DNA of 6,292 bases from JBBRUG01 sp038247995. GTDB lineage: Bacteria; Chloroflexota; Chloroflexia; Chloroflexales; Chloroflexaceae. The notes beneath the pieces were generated by a model that did not search any database, had not been told where the DNA came from, and was given only the letters and a program-made list of their open reading frames with translations. The position numbers and the translations under genes are program-made. Each line of letters starts with the position of its first letter. The stretch's first letter is position 1. Where the stretch lies: NCBI GenBank assembly GCA_038247995.1, contig JBBRUG010000339.1, positions 1 through 6,292 of the forward strand, in the 5' to 3' direction. Below, piece after piece: positions 1 through 5,303 of the stretch.

Positions 1-5
1 TAATA

Positions 6-34
6 GTAGAGACGGCTCGGCGAGCCGTCTCTAC
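6..34. repeat. Perfect 29-nt palindrome embedded in the RHS reading frame
   Basis: Two 14-base arms (6-19 and 21-34) are perfect reverse complements around one central base. The core reads GAGACGGCTCG / CGAGCCGTCTC. The palindrome lies in the open RHS frame and encodes SRDGSASRLY, so it does not break the gene. Palindromes of the GTAGAGACG...CGTCTCTAC type are dispersed repeats in cyanobacteria and Chloroflexota (recalled, not searched). It may be a REP/MITE-like element domesticated in frame. Because it sits at the window edge, its full extent is unknown. Confidence 0.7.
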
Positions 35-1076
35 CGCTCCAACGGCGACGGCGTGCTGATCGCCCAGACCAGCGGCGGCAGTACGACGACCTACGCCCAG
101 GATCTCGTCTCACCGCTGAGCCAGGTGCTGGAAATGAATGGCGTGCCGATCTTCTACGGCCACGAGCGGCTGGCGCTGCCCACGAGCACCACGCTCGTCT
201 GGTTCCTCCACGACGGGCTGGGCAGCGTGCGCCAAACCCTCGACGGCGGCGGCAACGCCCCGAACAGCGTCAGCTACGACCCGTGGGGCGTGCCGCAGAG
301 TGGCATGATCGCGCCCTTCGGCTTCACCGGCGAACTGCAGAACGCCACGAGTGGGCTGGTGCATCTGCGCGCGCGGTGGTATGATCCAAACGCAGGGCGG
401 TTCCACAGCCGTGACCCGTTCGCGGGCTGGGCCGAGACGCCGTACAGCCAACATTTCTACCAGTACGCCTATAGCAACCCCGTCAACTGGACAGATCCGA
501 GTGGGCGGTGTGTGGGGTGGTTGTGGGGAAGTGCAGAGTGTGAATTTGCGGGGCTTGACCCACGCAATTGGAACTCTGAAGATGGTGCCGCCTATGTGTC
601 AGGCGTTGCTAGCACCGTTGTTGAGCCGCTAGAAGCTGTCTACACGCTTACCACAAACGGTGAAGCGCGTGAGGCAACCTGGCAGCAACTCCAGAACGTT
701 CGCCCTTCCGATATTCCTGGTATCATAGCGAATGGGCTTCTCGAACCCTTCCGTAACCTTTATTATGGATTTATCTGTGATGACAGTTACCTTCTTGGCA
801 AGGGCGTCGGCGGCGTTGGCATTGAGGTGATAGGAGCCGCTGCTGGCGTTTCTGCGGGTCGACGTGCTGCACAAGCAGGAGTTGTAGCAAATCAAACTGG
901 CTCTAGTGGTATCCGATGGCTAGGACGACCTGGTTTCCTCAATTTCAAGGGTTTTGAAGTTCGCGGTGTACGCGACTTGTCACATGTGTCCGATGGGACG
1001 TTGAAAGCCATGAAGCAAAATGGCTTTGCAGCAAAAGATCCGAAGGGTGATACAATTACACTGCACCATTTATATC

Positions 1077-1084
1077 AAGATCCT
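1077..1084. repeat. IS target-site duplication, left copy (AAGATCCT)
   Basis: The eight bases AAGATCCT directly precede the left end of the IS and recur at 2812-2819 directly after its right end. IS66-family elements are known to make 8-bp duplications. The duplication covers the codons for Q-D-P of the nuclease motif. Confidence 0.95.
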
Positions 1085-1106
1085 GTATCCTCTCCAAAAT
1101 CGCTGG
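1085..1106 (+). repeat. Left terminal inverted repeat of the IS66-like element
   Basis: It starts GTATCCTCTCCA and ends CTGG. It pairs with 2790-2811 with mismatches only at positions 13, 16, 17 and 18 of the repeat. Confidence 0.93.
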
Positions 1107-1150
1107 GCGGTGGGTGACGGCATAGCAAAGGTCTGGTAGACTACCGGCAT

Positions 1151-2788
1151 ATGCAGATTCCTGACATCAACCCCGAGCACATTCCCGATCTGGCAACGCG
1201 CCAGATCGGGAATCAGTTGCTGAACGTCATTGAGACGCTCACGGCGGAAAGCGCGGCGTTGCGGGTTGAGATCCAGAATCTGCGCGATGAAAACGCGCGG
1301 CTGAAGGGTGGGTCAGGGAAACCGGACATCAAACCGCCGGTGGTGACCCCGCCAGCGGACCATTCCTCGGAAGCCGAGCGGCAGACCCGCACGCCACGCG
1401 GCAAGCCCAAGAAGAACGCCACCCTGACCGTGACCCACGCGGAACCCTGCGTGGTGGATCCGGCCACCCTGCCGGCGGATGCGGTGCGGCACGGCACGAC
1501 GGATGCCATCGTGCAACGGTTGCACCTGGCGGTCGAGGTCGTCCGCTTCGTGCGGGAGGTCTGGTACGTGCCCAGCACGAACACCACCATCACCGCCCCG
1601 CTGCCGCCCGGCTACCGGGGCGGGTTTTGCCCCACCATCCATGCGCTGGTTCCGGCACTCGGGCACGGCGCGAACGTCAGCCAACCGGCTTTGCTGACCT
1701 TCCTGCGGGATGTTGGCCTGACGATTGGCACCGGCACGCTGGCGCGGATGCTGCTCGACCCCGACGGCACCTGGGCCGACGAAGCGGCGGACATCCATCA
1801 GACCGGCCTCGCCACGGGCTCCTGGGTCGCCACCGACCAGACCGCGACCCGCGTAGACGGGCAGAACGCGGTCTGCCATGTGGTGGGGAATGCCTGGTTC
1901 ACGAGCTATCACACCCGCCCCGGCGGCACGCGCCAGGATGTGCTGGCCGTGCTGTGGGGCCAGGAACTCCGCTACCGCCTGAATGCGGAGTCGCTGGCGT
2001 GGCTCCAGTCCACGAGTCTCCCGCATACCCTGATCCGGCGTCTCCAGGAGGCCCTGCCGTGGGCGACCGACCTGACCGCAGCAGACCTGCAGCAGCGCCT
2101 GACGGCGGCGAGCATCACGCTGACCCCACAGCAGCAGCAGCAGGTGGGTGATGCGTTGGCGGTCGCGGCCTATCACGCCCAAACCCAGGTGCCCGTGCTT
2201 GGTTGGTTGCTTAGCGATGATGCGTCCGTGTATGACCATCTCACGGACACGCACGCGCTGTGCTGGGTACATGACTGGCGGCACTACGCCAAACTTGCCC
2301 CGCGCGTCCCGCATCACCAGGAGCTCCTGGCGGCATTCGCCACAGACTATTGGGCGTTCTATCGCGACCTGCTGGCGTATCGGGACGCACCGAGCCAGGA
2401 GGAACGCGCGCGCCTGCACGATGCGTTTGATACCCTTATCGAACCGGTGACCGGCTACGCTGCCCTGGATGACCGGATCCGCAAAACCGCCGATAACCGG
2501 ATGCAGTTGTTGGCCGTGCTGGAGCATCCCGAGCTTCCGCTCCACAATAACGACATGGAACGCGCCGCTCGACGGCGCGTGCGCAAACGTGACGTCAGCT
2601 TCGGCCCGCAGTCGCGGCGGGGTGCCCGCGCCTGGGACACCTTCCAAACGCTTGCGGCCACTGCCGCCAAACTCGGTGTGGGGTTCTTCCACTATCTCCG
2701 CGACCGTATCGTCACCCCCGACACCACCCCCTCACTCGCTGAGCGCATTGCTGAACGGGCGGGTGGTGCCCTCCAGCCGGCAGCCTGA
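1151..2788 (+). CDS. IS66-family transposase (TnpC-like, DDE)
   Basis: This 545-residue protein catalyses cut and strand transfer of the surrounding IS. Residues about 18-52 form a leucine-rich coiled coil (LLNVIETLTAESAALRVEIQ), followed by a basic, proline-rich linker, as in IS66 TnpC. The likely catalytic triad is D229 (WVATDQTATR), D356 or D357 (LLSDDASVYD) and E470 (HNNDMERAARRRVRKRD). The last is the characteristic N-D-x-E-R-A-x-R block of the family, followed by FGPQSRRGARAWDTFQTLAATA. The length fits a full single-ORF transposase. The ATG at 1151 is the first possible start after the in-frame TGA at 1115-1117. No strong ribosome site precedes it; a short palindrome GGTAG-A-CTACC (1135-1145) sits just upstream, and a strong hairpin lies in the first codons. 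The stop at 2786-2788 is 23 bp before the right end of the IS. The gene appears intact. Confidence 0.95.
   Translation: MQIPDINPEHIPDLATRQIGNQLLNVIETLTAESAALRVEIQNLRDENARLKGGSGKPDIKPPVVTPPADHSSEAERQTRTPRGKPKKNATLTVTHAEPCVVDPATLPADAVRHGTTDAIVQRLHLAVEVVRFVREVWYVPSTNTTITAPLPPGYRGGFCPTIHALVPALGHGANVSQPALLTFLRDVGLTIGTGTLARMLLDPDGTWADEAADIHQTGLATGSWVATDQTATRVDGQNAVCHVVGNAWFTSYHTRPGGTRQDVLAVLWGQELRYRLNAESLAWLQSTSLPHTLIRRLQEALPWATDLTAADLQQRLTAASITLTPQQQQQVGDALAVAAYHAQTQVPVLGWLLSDDASVYDHLTDTHALCWVHDWRHYAKLAPRVPHHQELLAAFATDYWAFYRDLLAYRDAPSQEERARLHDAFDTLIEPVTGYAALDDRIRKTADNRMQLLAVLEHPELPLHNNDMERAARRRVRKRDVSFGPQSRRGARAWDTFQTLAATAAKLGVGFFHYLRDRIVTPDTTPSLAERIAERAGGALQPAA
1181..1213 (+). promoter_or_regulatory. 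Strong hairpin inside the first codons of the transposase
   Basis: A perfect 13-bp stem (ATTCCCGATCTGG, 1181-1193; complement 1201-1213) has a 7-base loop CAACGCG. It spans codons 11-21, about 30 bases after the ATG. Hairpins near transposase starts limit expression from outside transcripts in other IS elements such as IS10 and IS50. A similar damping role here is inference; the effect of a stem just inside the coding region is not known. Confidence 0.6.
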
Positions 2789-2789
2789 T

Positions 2790-2811
2790 CCAGTAGTTAT
2801 GGAGAGGATAC
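2790..2811 (-). repeat. Right terminal inverted repeat of the IS66-like element
   Basis: It ends TGGAGAGGATAC and is the inverted partner of 1085-1106. It begins two bases after the transposase stop codon. Confidence 0.93.
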
Positions 2812-2819
2812 AAGATCCT
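2812..2819. repeat. IS target-site duplication, right copy (AAGATCCT)
   Basis: It is identical to 1077-1084. The toxin frame resumes at 2820 once one copy and the IS are removed. Confidence 0.95.
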
Positions 2820-3002
2820 GATGATCCATTGGTTGAGATACCATCACGTCGCCATAAGAACAGCAATCGAGTTCAACATCCCTACGGTAATATGGAGGGA
2901 ATGGGGCTTACTGCTGAGGAAAGGGCGCTGTTTAACCAATGGCGTAAAGAATATTGGAAGGCTCGAGCTATTGAGGAATTGGGAAGGAGGGGTATAGAAT
3001 GA
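2820..3002 (+). pseudogene. 3' remnant of the RHS-LHH nuclease toxin gene
   Basis: These 60 codons and a TGA are the detached end of the toxin interrupted at 1084. Joined to the 5' part they give LHHLYQDP-DDPLVEIPSRRH and then QHPYG, GLTAEERALF, and YWKARAIEELGRRGIE. The spaced His residues (SRRH, QHPYG) after LHH, the HPyG block and the EER...F...R..YW.RA tail match the LHH nuclease family of the HNH/ENDO VII superfamily. In the present sequence this stretch has no start of its own; it continues a frame from inside the transposase gene, so it is not expected to make a toxin. An AAGGAGG at 2984-2990 serves the next gene, whose ATG overlaps this TGA (ATGA, 2999-3002). Such coupling is typical of toxin-immunity pairs. 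Confidence 0.92.
2984..2990 (+). promoter_or_regulatory. Ribosome binding site of the immunity gene
   Basis: AAGGAGG lies 8 bases before the ATG at 2999. It lies within the toxin reading frame and fixes the immunity gene start at the ATGA overlap. Confidence 0.8.
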
Positions 3003-3430
3003 ATAATTTGACATGGCAACACCTCAACGAGAAGTTCGAAGAGTTTCCTATACTCAAGGGAGAAGGAGTTCCTATAACGGAAATTGATGCTGTCAGTACT
3101 ACGCTTGGTATGCCTTTTCCAGAGGATTACCGTGAATTTGTTCATCGGTATGGAAGCGCTATGGTTGGTGCATTTCCGATCTTTGGACTTAGGCCCGCTG
3201 AAGTTATGGGCAATGACTGGTCGGTTATTGACGTGAATCAGGACTACCGTACACAACAATGAAGAGGAGTTGAAAACTGGTTGATTATTTCGGCAGATCA
3301 CTCGGGAAATCCCATAGGTATTGATCCAGATGGATCGGTTTGGATTTCAGATCATGACTATGGCTCTATAGAGAAGCTCGCAGAGACATTCGAGGAGTAT
3401 CTTCTTCGCCAATGTCTGGAAGTAATATAA
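2999..3430 (+). pseudogene. SUKH-family (SMI1/KNR4-like) immunity protein with premature stop
   Basis: The gene would encode a 143-codon cytoplasmic protein that binds and neutralises the neighbouring nuclease toxin. Its N-terminal half shows the SUKH pattern: ITEIDAVSTTLGMPFPEDYREFVHRYGSAMV then GAFPIFGL. An in-frame TGA at 3260-3262 follows YRTQQ, leaving an 87-residue product. After the TGA the same frame stays open for 55 more codons with the expected SUKH C-terminus: RGVENWLIISADHSGNPIGI, then DPDGSVWISDHDYGSIEKLA and FEEYLL, ending at TAA 3428-3430. A Trp codon (TGG) changed to TGA fits the family pattern (W-x-G-V-x-x-W); that ancestral codon is inferred. TGA ends three other genes here, so recoding is unlikely. 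The truncated protein lacks half the fold and probably cannot protect. Length and position directly after the toxin support the immunity assignment. Confidence 0.85.
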
Positions 3431-3650
3431 AGATAGTCAACGGCAAATTACATCTCCACCAACTTTACTCGTTCAGCCGCCGCATCGGCGCCCCATCCGC
3501 AGCCCAAGCGCATCCATGCCCTGCGCTGCATCCGCAGCCTCATGGCCTTGCCTGGAAGCGCAGCGGGCGAGCGGGATGTGCGCTAGATGTGCTCGTCGGC
3601 GTTGGAGAGGTGCCACGCGTGTGGGCGTTGCAGAGCCCCGCTGATTCCGG
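3431..3650. other. Non-coding stretch with nested inverted repeats
   Basis: I see no convincing gene between the end of the immunity remnant and the next promoter. The 80-codon frame starting at 3412 begins inside the remnant and has Pro/His/Ala-rich low-complexity content. The stretch holds an 11-bp direct repeat CATCCGCAGCC (3494-3504 and 3529-3539) and a long imperfect hairpin described separately. GC rises sharply compared with the immunity gene, which suggests a junction near 3470. Confidence 0.6.
3502..3607. repeat. Long imperfect hairpin, weakly attC-like
   Basis: Three complementary pairs are nested in order: CCAA (3504-3507) with TTGG (3602-3605), GCGCATCC with GGATGTGCGC (one bulge), and CTGCGCT (3521-3527) with AGCGCAG (3557-3563). 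The outer ends, GCCCAAG and GTTGGAG, each differ by one base from the integron attC consensus (RYYYAAC and GTTRRRY). It may be a decayed relative of the elements at 4752-4872 and 5069-5203, or a chance structure in GC-rich DNA. Confidence 0.3.
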
Positions 3651-3678
3651 TTGACGCAGACATACCTGTGCCTATAAT
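3651..3678 (+). promoter_or_regulatory. Near-consensus sigma70 promoter of the toxin-antitoxin operon
   Basis: TTGACG (3651-3656) and TATAAT (3673-3678) are separated by 16 bases. Transcription would start near 3685, giving a leader of about 165 bases before the antitoxin ATG at 3852. It is the only strong promoter I see on the + strand before the pair. Confidence 0.7.
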
Positions 3679-3702
3679 GAAGGTACCGTATCCTAGGGAC
3701 TT

Positions 3703-3720
3703 CGCGGCTACGGAGCCGCG
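3703..3720 (+). promoter_or_regulatory. Hairpin in the toxin-antitoxin leader
   Basis: CGCGGCT (3703-3709) pairs with AGCCGCG (3714-3720) across a 4-base loop ACGG. It begins roughly 20 bases after the predicted transcription start. It could be an operator for autorepression, as many antitoxins bind palindromes near their promoter, or an RNA stem. No T-run follows, so it is not a standard terminator. Confidence 0.4.
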
Positions 3721-3757
3721 CAGGATCGGCATATACGTCGGTCAGGTTTAGACAGCA

Positions 3758-3838
3758 ATGCCTTCGACAGTGACCTACCCGGCGCTCTCAGCACAGCCGA
3801 ACAGCGCGTCTACGCGCTTTAAACGTCCCGACGAATGA
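3758..3838 (+). CDS. Possible 26-codon leader ORF
   Basis: An ATG at 3758 opens a short frame (MPSTVTYPALSAQPNSASTR, then FKRPDE) that ends 13 bases before the antitoxin start and is in a different frame. No good ribosome site precedes it and I recognise no family. It may be a leader peptide or simply chance. Confidence 0.15.
   Translation: MPSTVTYPALSAQPNSASTRFKRPDE
3803..3820 (+). promoter_or_regulatory. Second leader hairpin (attenuator-like)
   Basis: AGCGCG (3803-3808) pairs with CGCGCT (3813-3818) over the loop TCTA and is followed by TT. It lies 33 bases before the antitoxin ATG. The T-run is too short for a confident terminator; partial attenuation is only a possibility. Confidence 0.3.
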
Positions 3839-3841
3839 GAC

Positions 3842-3846
3842 GGAGG
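3842..3846 (+). promoter_or_regulatory. Ribosome binding site of the antitoxin gene
   Basis: GGAGG lies five bases before the ATG at 3852 and supports this start. Confidence 0.8.
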
Positions 3847-3851
3847 CGATC

Positions 3852-4133
3852 ATGACGACAGAGCTTGCAACCGTTATCCGCGCAGTGCGCACATTGTCGC
3901 ATCGTGAGAAGCTTGAACTTCTCCAGATCATTTCTCAAGATCTCCAGCACGATCTTGCCCTTGTCGAGGGCAATACCCGCTTCTGGGCGACGCAACGACT
4001 TGATGATTTGATTCACGCCCAACAGACGCCCATTATTGGGGATGTGTCCCGCCTCGGGGCCGATTTTTGGCCCGAAGATGAGACGGCTGACGATATCAAC
4101 GCCTATCTGGAACAACAACGACGGAACGACTAA
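3852..4133 (+). CDS. Putative antitoxin of a PIN-toxin module (VapB-like partner)
   Basis: This 93-residue acidic protein is the likely antitoxin for the PIN-domain toxin that follows. Its N-terminus is helical (ELATVIRAVRTLSHREKLEL), and its C-terminus has the acidic, aromatic block ADFWPEDETADDINAYLEQQ. Blocks of the type FWPEDEsvDDf recur in small genes upstream of PIN toxins in Chloroflexota and Cyanobacteria (recalled). In such pairs the N-terminal half is usually used for dimer and DNA contacts and the acidic tail wraps the toxin; assigning that here is inference. No classical AbrB or Phd motif is clear to me. The TAA stop overlaps the next ATG by one base (TAATG), indicating translational coupling. 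The promoter at 3651 and GGAGG at 3842 serve it; autorepression is likely but not shown. Confidence 0.75.
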   Translation: MTTELATVIRAVRTLSHREKLELLQIISQDLQHDLALVEGNTRFWATQRLDDLIHAQQTPIIGDVSRLGADFWPEDETADDINAYLEQQRRND

Positions 4134-4549
4134 TGCAACCGACGCCGCATACCCTCCTGATCGACACCAATATCGTGTCGTTCATCCTGAAGCGCGATAC
4201 GCGCGCAACAGCATATGCGCCTCTCCTCGATGGGCATCGCCTGGCTGTATCCTTTGCGACGGTCGCGGAGTTATATGAATGGGCCTCCATTCGCAAGTGG
4301 GGCCAACGGCGGCAGCACGAACTCACCGAAACACTCGCAACCTACCTCGTTATCCCGGTCGATATTGCATTGTGTCGCCAATGGGGCGCGCTCCGTGCGG
4401 AACAACAGTCCCAGGGAACGCCGATGAACACGCACGATGCATGGATCGCGGCAACCGCCCGCCACTATGGGCTTCCGCTGGTAACGCATAATCCGAAACA
4501 TTTTCGAACCGTCCGTGATCTTGATGTCCGCAGTATTCAGCCGTTGTAA
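4133..4549 (+). CDS. PIN-domain ribonuclease toxin (VapC-like)
   Basis: This 138-residue protein has the PIN-domain fold of VapC toxins, Mg2+-dependent RNases that cut tRNA or rRNA and stop growth when not bound by antitoxin. The acidic residues expected for metal binding are present: D11 (LLIDTNIVSFIL), E46 (TVAELYEW) and D102 (NTHDAWIAATA). N120 in LPLVTHNPKHF occupies the fourth position, as is common in the T-x-N-x-x-x-F variant. Length is normal for VapC and no lesion is visible, so the toxin should be active. The start overlaps the antitoxin stop, so the toxin is made from the same transcript. The specific RNA target cannot be read from the sequence. A 7-bp hairpin lies about 36 bases after the stop. 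Confidence 0.9.
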   Translation: MQPTPHTLLIDTNIVSFILKRDTRATAYAPLLDGHRLAVSFATVAELYEWASIRKWGQRRQHELTETLATYLVIPVDIALCRQWGALRAEQQSQGTPMNTHDAWIAATARHYGLPLVTHNPKHFRTVRDLDVRSIQPL

Positions 4550-4585
4550 CGGCAAACGCGGCTCGCTCGGCATGCACCTCCTGCA

Positions 4586-4602
4586 CGCTGCCACAGGCAG
4601 CG
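4586..4602 (+). terminator. Hairpin after the toxin-antitoxin operon
   Basis: CGCTGCC (4586-4592) pairs with GGCAGCG (4596-4602) over the loop ACA, 36 bases after the toxin stop. No T-run follows, so it is at best a weak or non-standard terminator. Confidence 0.3.
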
Positions 4603-4751
4603 CTCATCATCCCATGGCGAAGTGATCCATCGTCAGCGTACACACCGGTATCATCCAGATCAGCCCGTTGTCCACCCCGCATTCCCCGATTTCTTCATTG
4701 CGACACCCCTTTGCTCTGGTAGCCCCGCTTCTCCTGCGCCGCGTCGGTTCG

Positions 4752-4872
4752 GTTCGACCACGCTGTACGCGCCACCGCAGCTACCGCCACGCCGGAGGCA
4801 TCGCCCACAGCAACGAGTACGCCCCCGCCGACCACCACGCCGGCGGCGTCGCGCTACAGCGCCATGTTGGGC
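4752..4872. repeat. attC-like imperfect hairpin A
   Basis: CGCTGTA (4761-4767) pairs exactly with TACAGCG (4855-4861). CGCG follows in each arm after a one-base bulge. The right end is GTTGGGC (4866-4872), a perfect match to the attC core GTTRRRY. The left end GTTCGAC (4752-4758) is one base from RYYYAAC. Box order, spacing and the bulge resemble an integron attC site. The right arm block GCGGCGTCGCG (4843-4853) recurs in hairpin B. Function as a recombination site is inference. Confidence 0.35.
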
Positions 4873-4889
4873 GGCGTTTGTGCGATTCT

Positions 4890-5024
4890 CCGGTTATCCG
4901 GTTATGCTCGGTTGTCCGGTTATGCTCGGTTGTCCGGTTATCCGGTTATGCCCGGTTGTCTGGTCATGTTCGGTTGTCTGGTTATATCCGGTTATGTCCG
5001 GTTGTCCGGTTATGTCCGGTTATC
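4890..5024 (+). repeat. Tandem minisatellite of about 15 YCGGTTRT units
   Basis: Units of 8-10 bases repeat without interruption. Most are CCGGTTATG and CTCGGTTGT in alternation, making an 18-bp higher-order period at the left end; later units degrade (CTGGTCATG, TTCGGTTGT, CTGGTTATAT). The array begins about 18 bases after the GTTGGGC at 4866-4872. It has no CRISPR-like spacers. It is probably made by slippage and may vary in copy number between strains. Confidence 0.9.
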
Positions 5025-5068
5025 GGGCATGGTGGTCATCCGCTCGCTGAGGGTATTTATTGATCGCC

Positions 5069-5203
5069 GCCCAACGCCAGCGCTTAGCCGCGCCGCTGGC
5101 AGGTGTGTAGAGCGCGACGGCAATCGAGCCGCTGACCACGCCAATAGACTCGCACCAGGTCACGGACCGCGCCAGCGGCGTCGCGTGCATGCCGTTGTTG
5201 GGC
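5069..5203. repeat. attC-like imperfect hairpin B
   Basis: GCCCAAC (5069-5075) and GTTGGGC (5197-5203) are perfect reverse complements and match the integron attC ends RYYYAAC and GTTRRRY. An inner 9-bp stem, GCCGCTGGC (5092-5100) with GCCAGCGGC (5171-5179), lies at nearly equal distance from both ends (16 and 17 bases). The total of 135 bp is within the usual attC size range. Inner L boxes are not clear. It could instead be a dispersed palindromic repeat of the host. Confidence 0.45.
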
Positions 5204-5303
5204 CGCTATGATGAACCACCGAGGATGTTCTCTGTTAGATTAAGCTCAAGTTGCGTGGGAATCTAATTCTGACACAAGGCCTATTTTGATGAGGCTACTT
5301 TTT

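Larger units (their letters stand above)
2..1117 (+). pseudogene. RHS-repeat protein with LHH-type nuclease tip, 5' part, interrupted by an IS
   Basis: This is the C-terminal part of an RHS/YD-repeat polymorphic toxin. The frame is open to the left edge, so the GTG at 53 is probably an internal Val and not a start. Numbering from 53, residues about 46-150 form the RHS-associated core: HDGLGSVRQ, YDPWG, FTGE, LRARWYDPNAGRFHSRDP and YQYAYSNPVNWTDPSG. After DPSG the protein changes character and GC falls, as is usual for swappable toxin tips. A linker (about 150-290) leads to a nuclease domain with GFAAKDPKGDTITLHHLYQDP; L337-H338-H339 is the signature of the LHH family of HNH/ENDO VII nucleases. 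Native coding stops at 1084. The last ten codons (VSSPKSLGGG, then TGA) come from the left end of the IS. The truncated product lacks the downstream His residues and should be inactive as a nuclease. RHS proteins are known to deliver C-terminal toxins to rival cells; an antibacterial nuclease role here is inferred. Confidence 0.9.
1085..2811 (+). mobile_element. Complete IS66-family insertion sequence (ISBst12-like, single ORF), 1727 bp
   Basis: The element is bounded by inverted repeats: left 1085-1106 and right 2790-2811 match at 18 of 22 positions, and the outer 12 (GTATCCTCTCCA) are identical. An 8-bp direct duplication flanks it. It carries one long transposase gene and lacks tnpA and tnpB, as in the ISBst12 subgroup of IS66; that subgroup name is from recall. 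It splits the RHS-LHH toxin gene. Ends, duplication and transposase are all intact, so it may be recent or still mobile. Gene order relative to the host operon is the same strand, so read-through into the remaining toxin tail and immunity gene is possible. Confidence 0.95.

Noticed and set aside
629..895. Minus-strand frame of 88 codons opposite the toxin linker
   Set aside because: The opposite strand is the continuous RHS-toxin frame, and the product has no recognisable features or ribosome site.
53..1117. A stand-alone 354-residue gene starting at GTG 53
   Set aside because: The frame is open to the window edge with RHS-like sequence before 53, and the last ten codons come from the IS; it is part of a longer, broken gene.
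1313..2692. Long minus-strand frame of 459 codons
   Set aside because: It lies entirely opposite the IS66 transposase, has Arg/Gly-rich low-complexity content and no recognisable domain; it is a GC-driven shadow.
2469..3002. A 177-residue gene ending at the toxin stop
   Set aside because: Its first part is an out-of-frame reading of the transposase; only 2820-3002 is real toxin sequence.
3260..3262. TGA recoded as Trp or selenocysteine in the immunity gene
   Set aside because: TGA ends the toxin, the transposase and the current IS701 frame here, and no selenocysteine-type stem directly after the codon is evident; a nonsense mutation is simpler.
3412..3654. An 80-residue protein after the immunity gene
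   Set aside because: It starts inside the immunity remnant in another frame, has no ribosome site and has Pro/His/Ala-rich chance content.
4890..5024. CRISPR array
   Set aside because: Units of 8-10 bases are contiguous, with no spacers and no cas genes nearby.
4622..5211. Overlapping frames of 115-142 codons across the tandem array
   Set aside because: All three frames are open through the repeat because the unit lacks stops; none has a ribosome site or domain.
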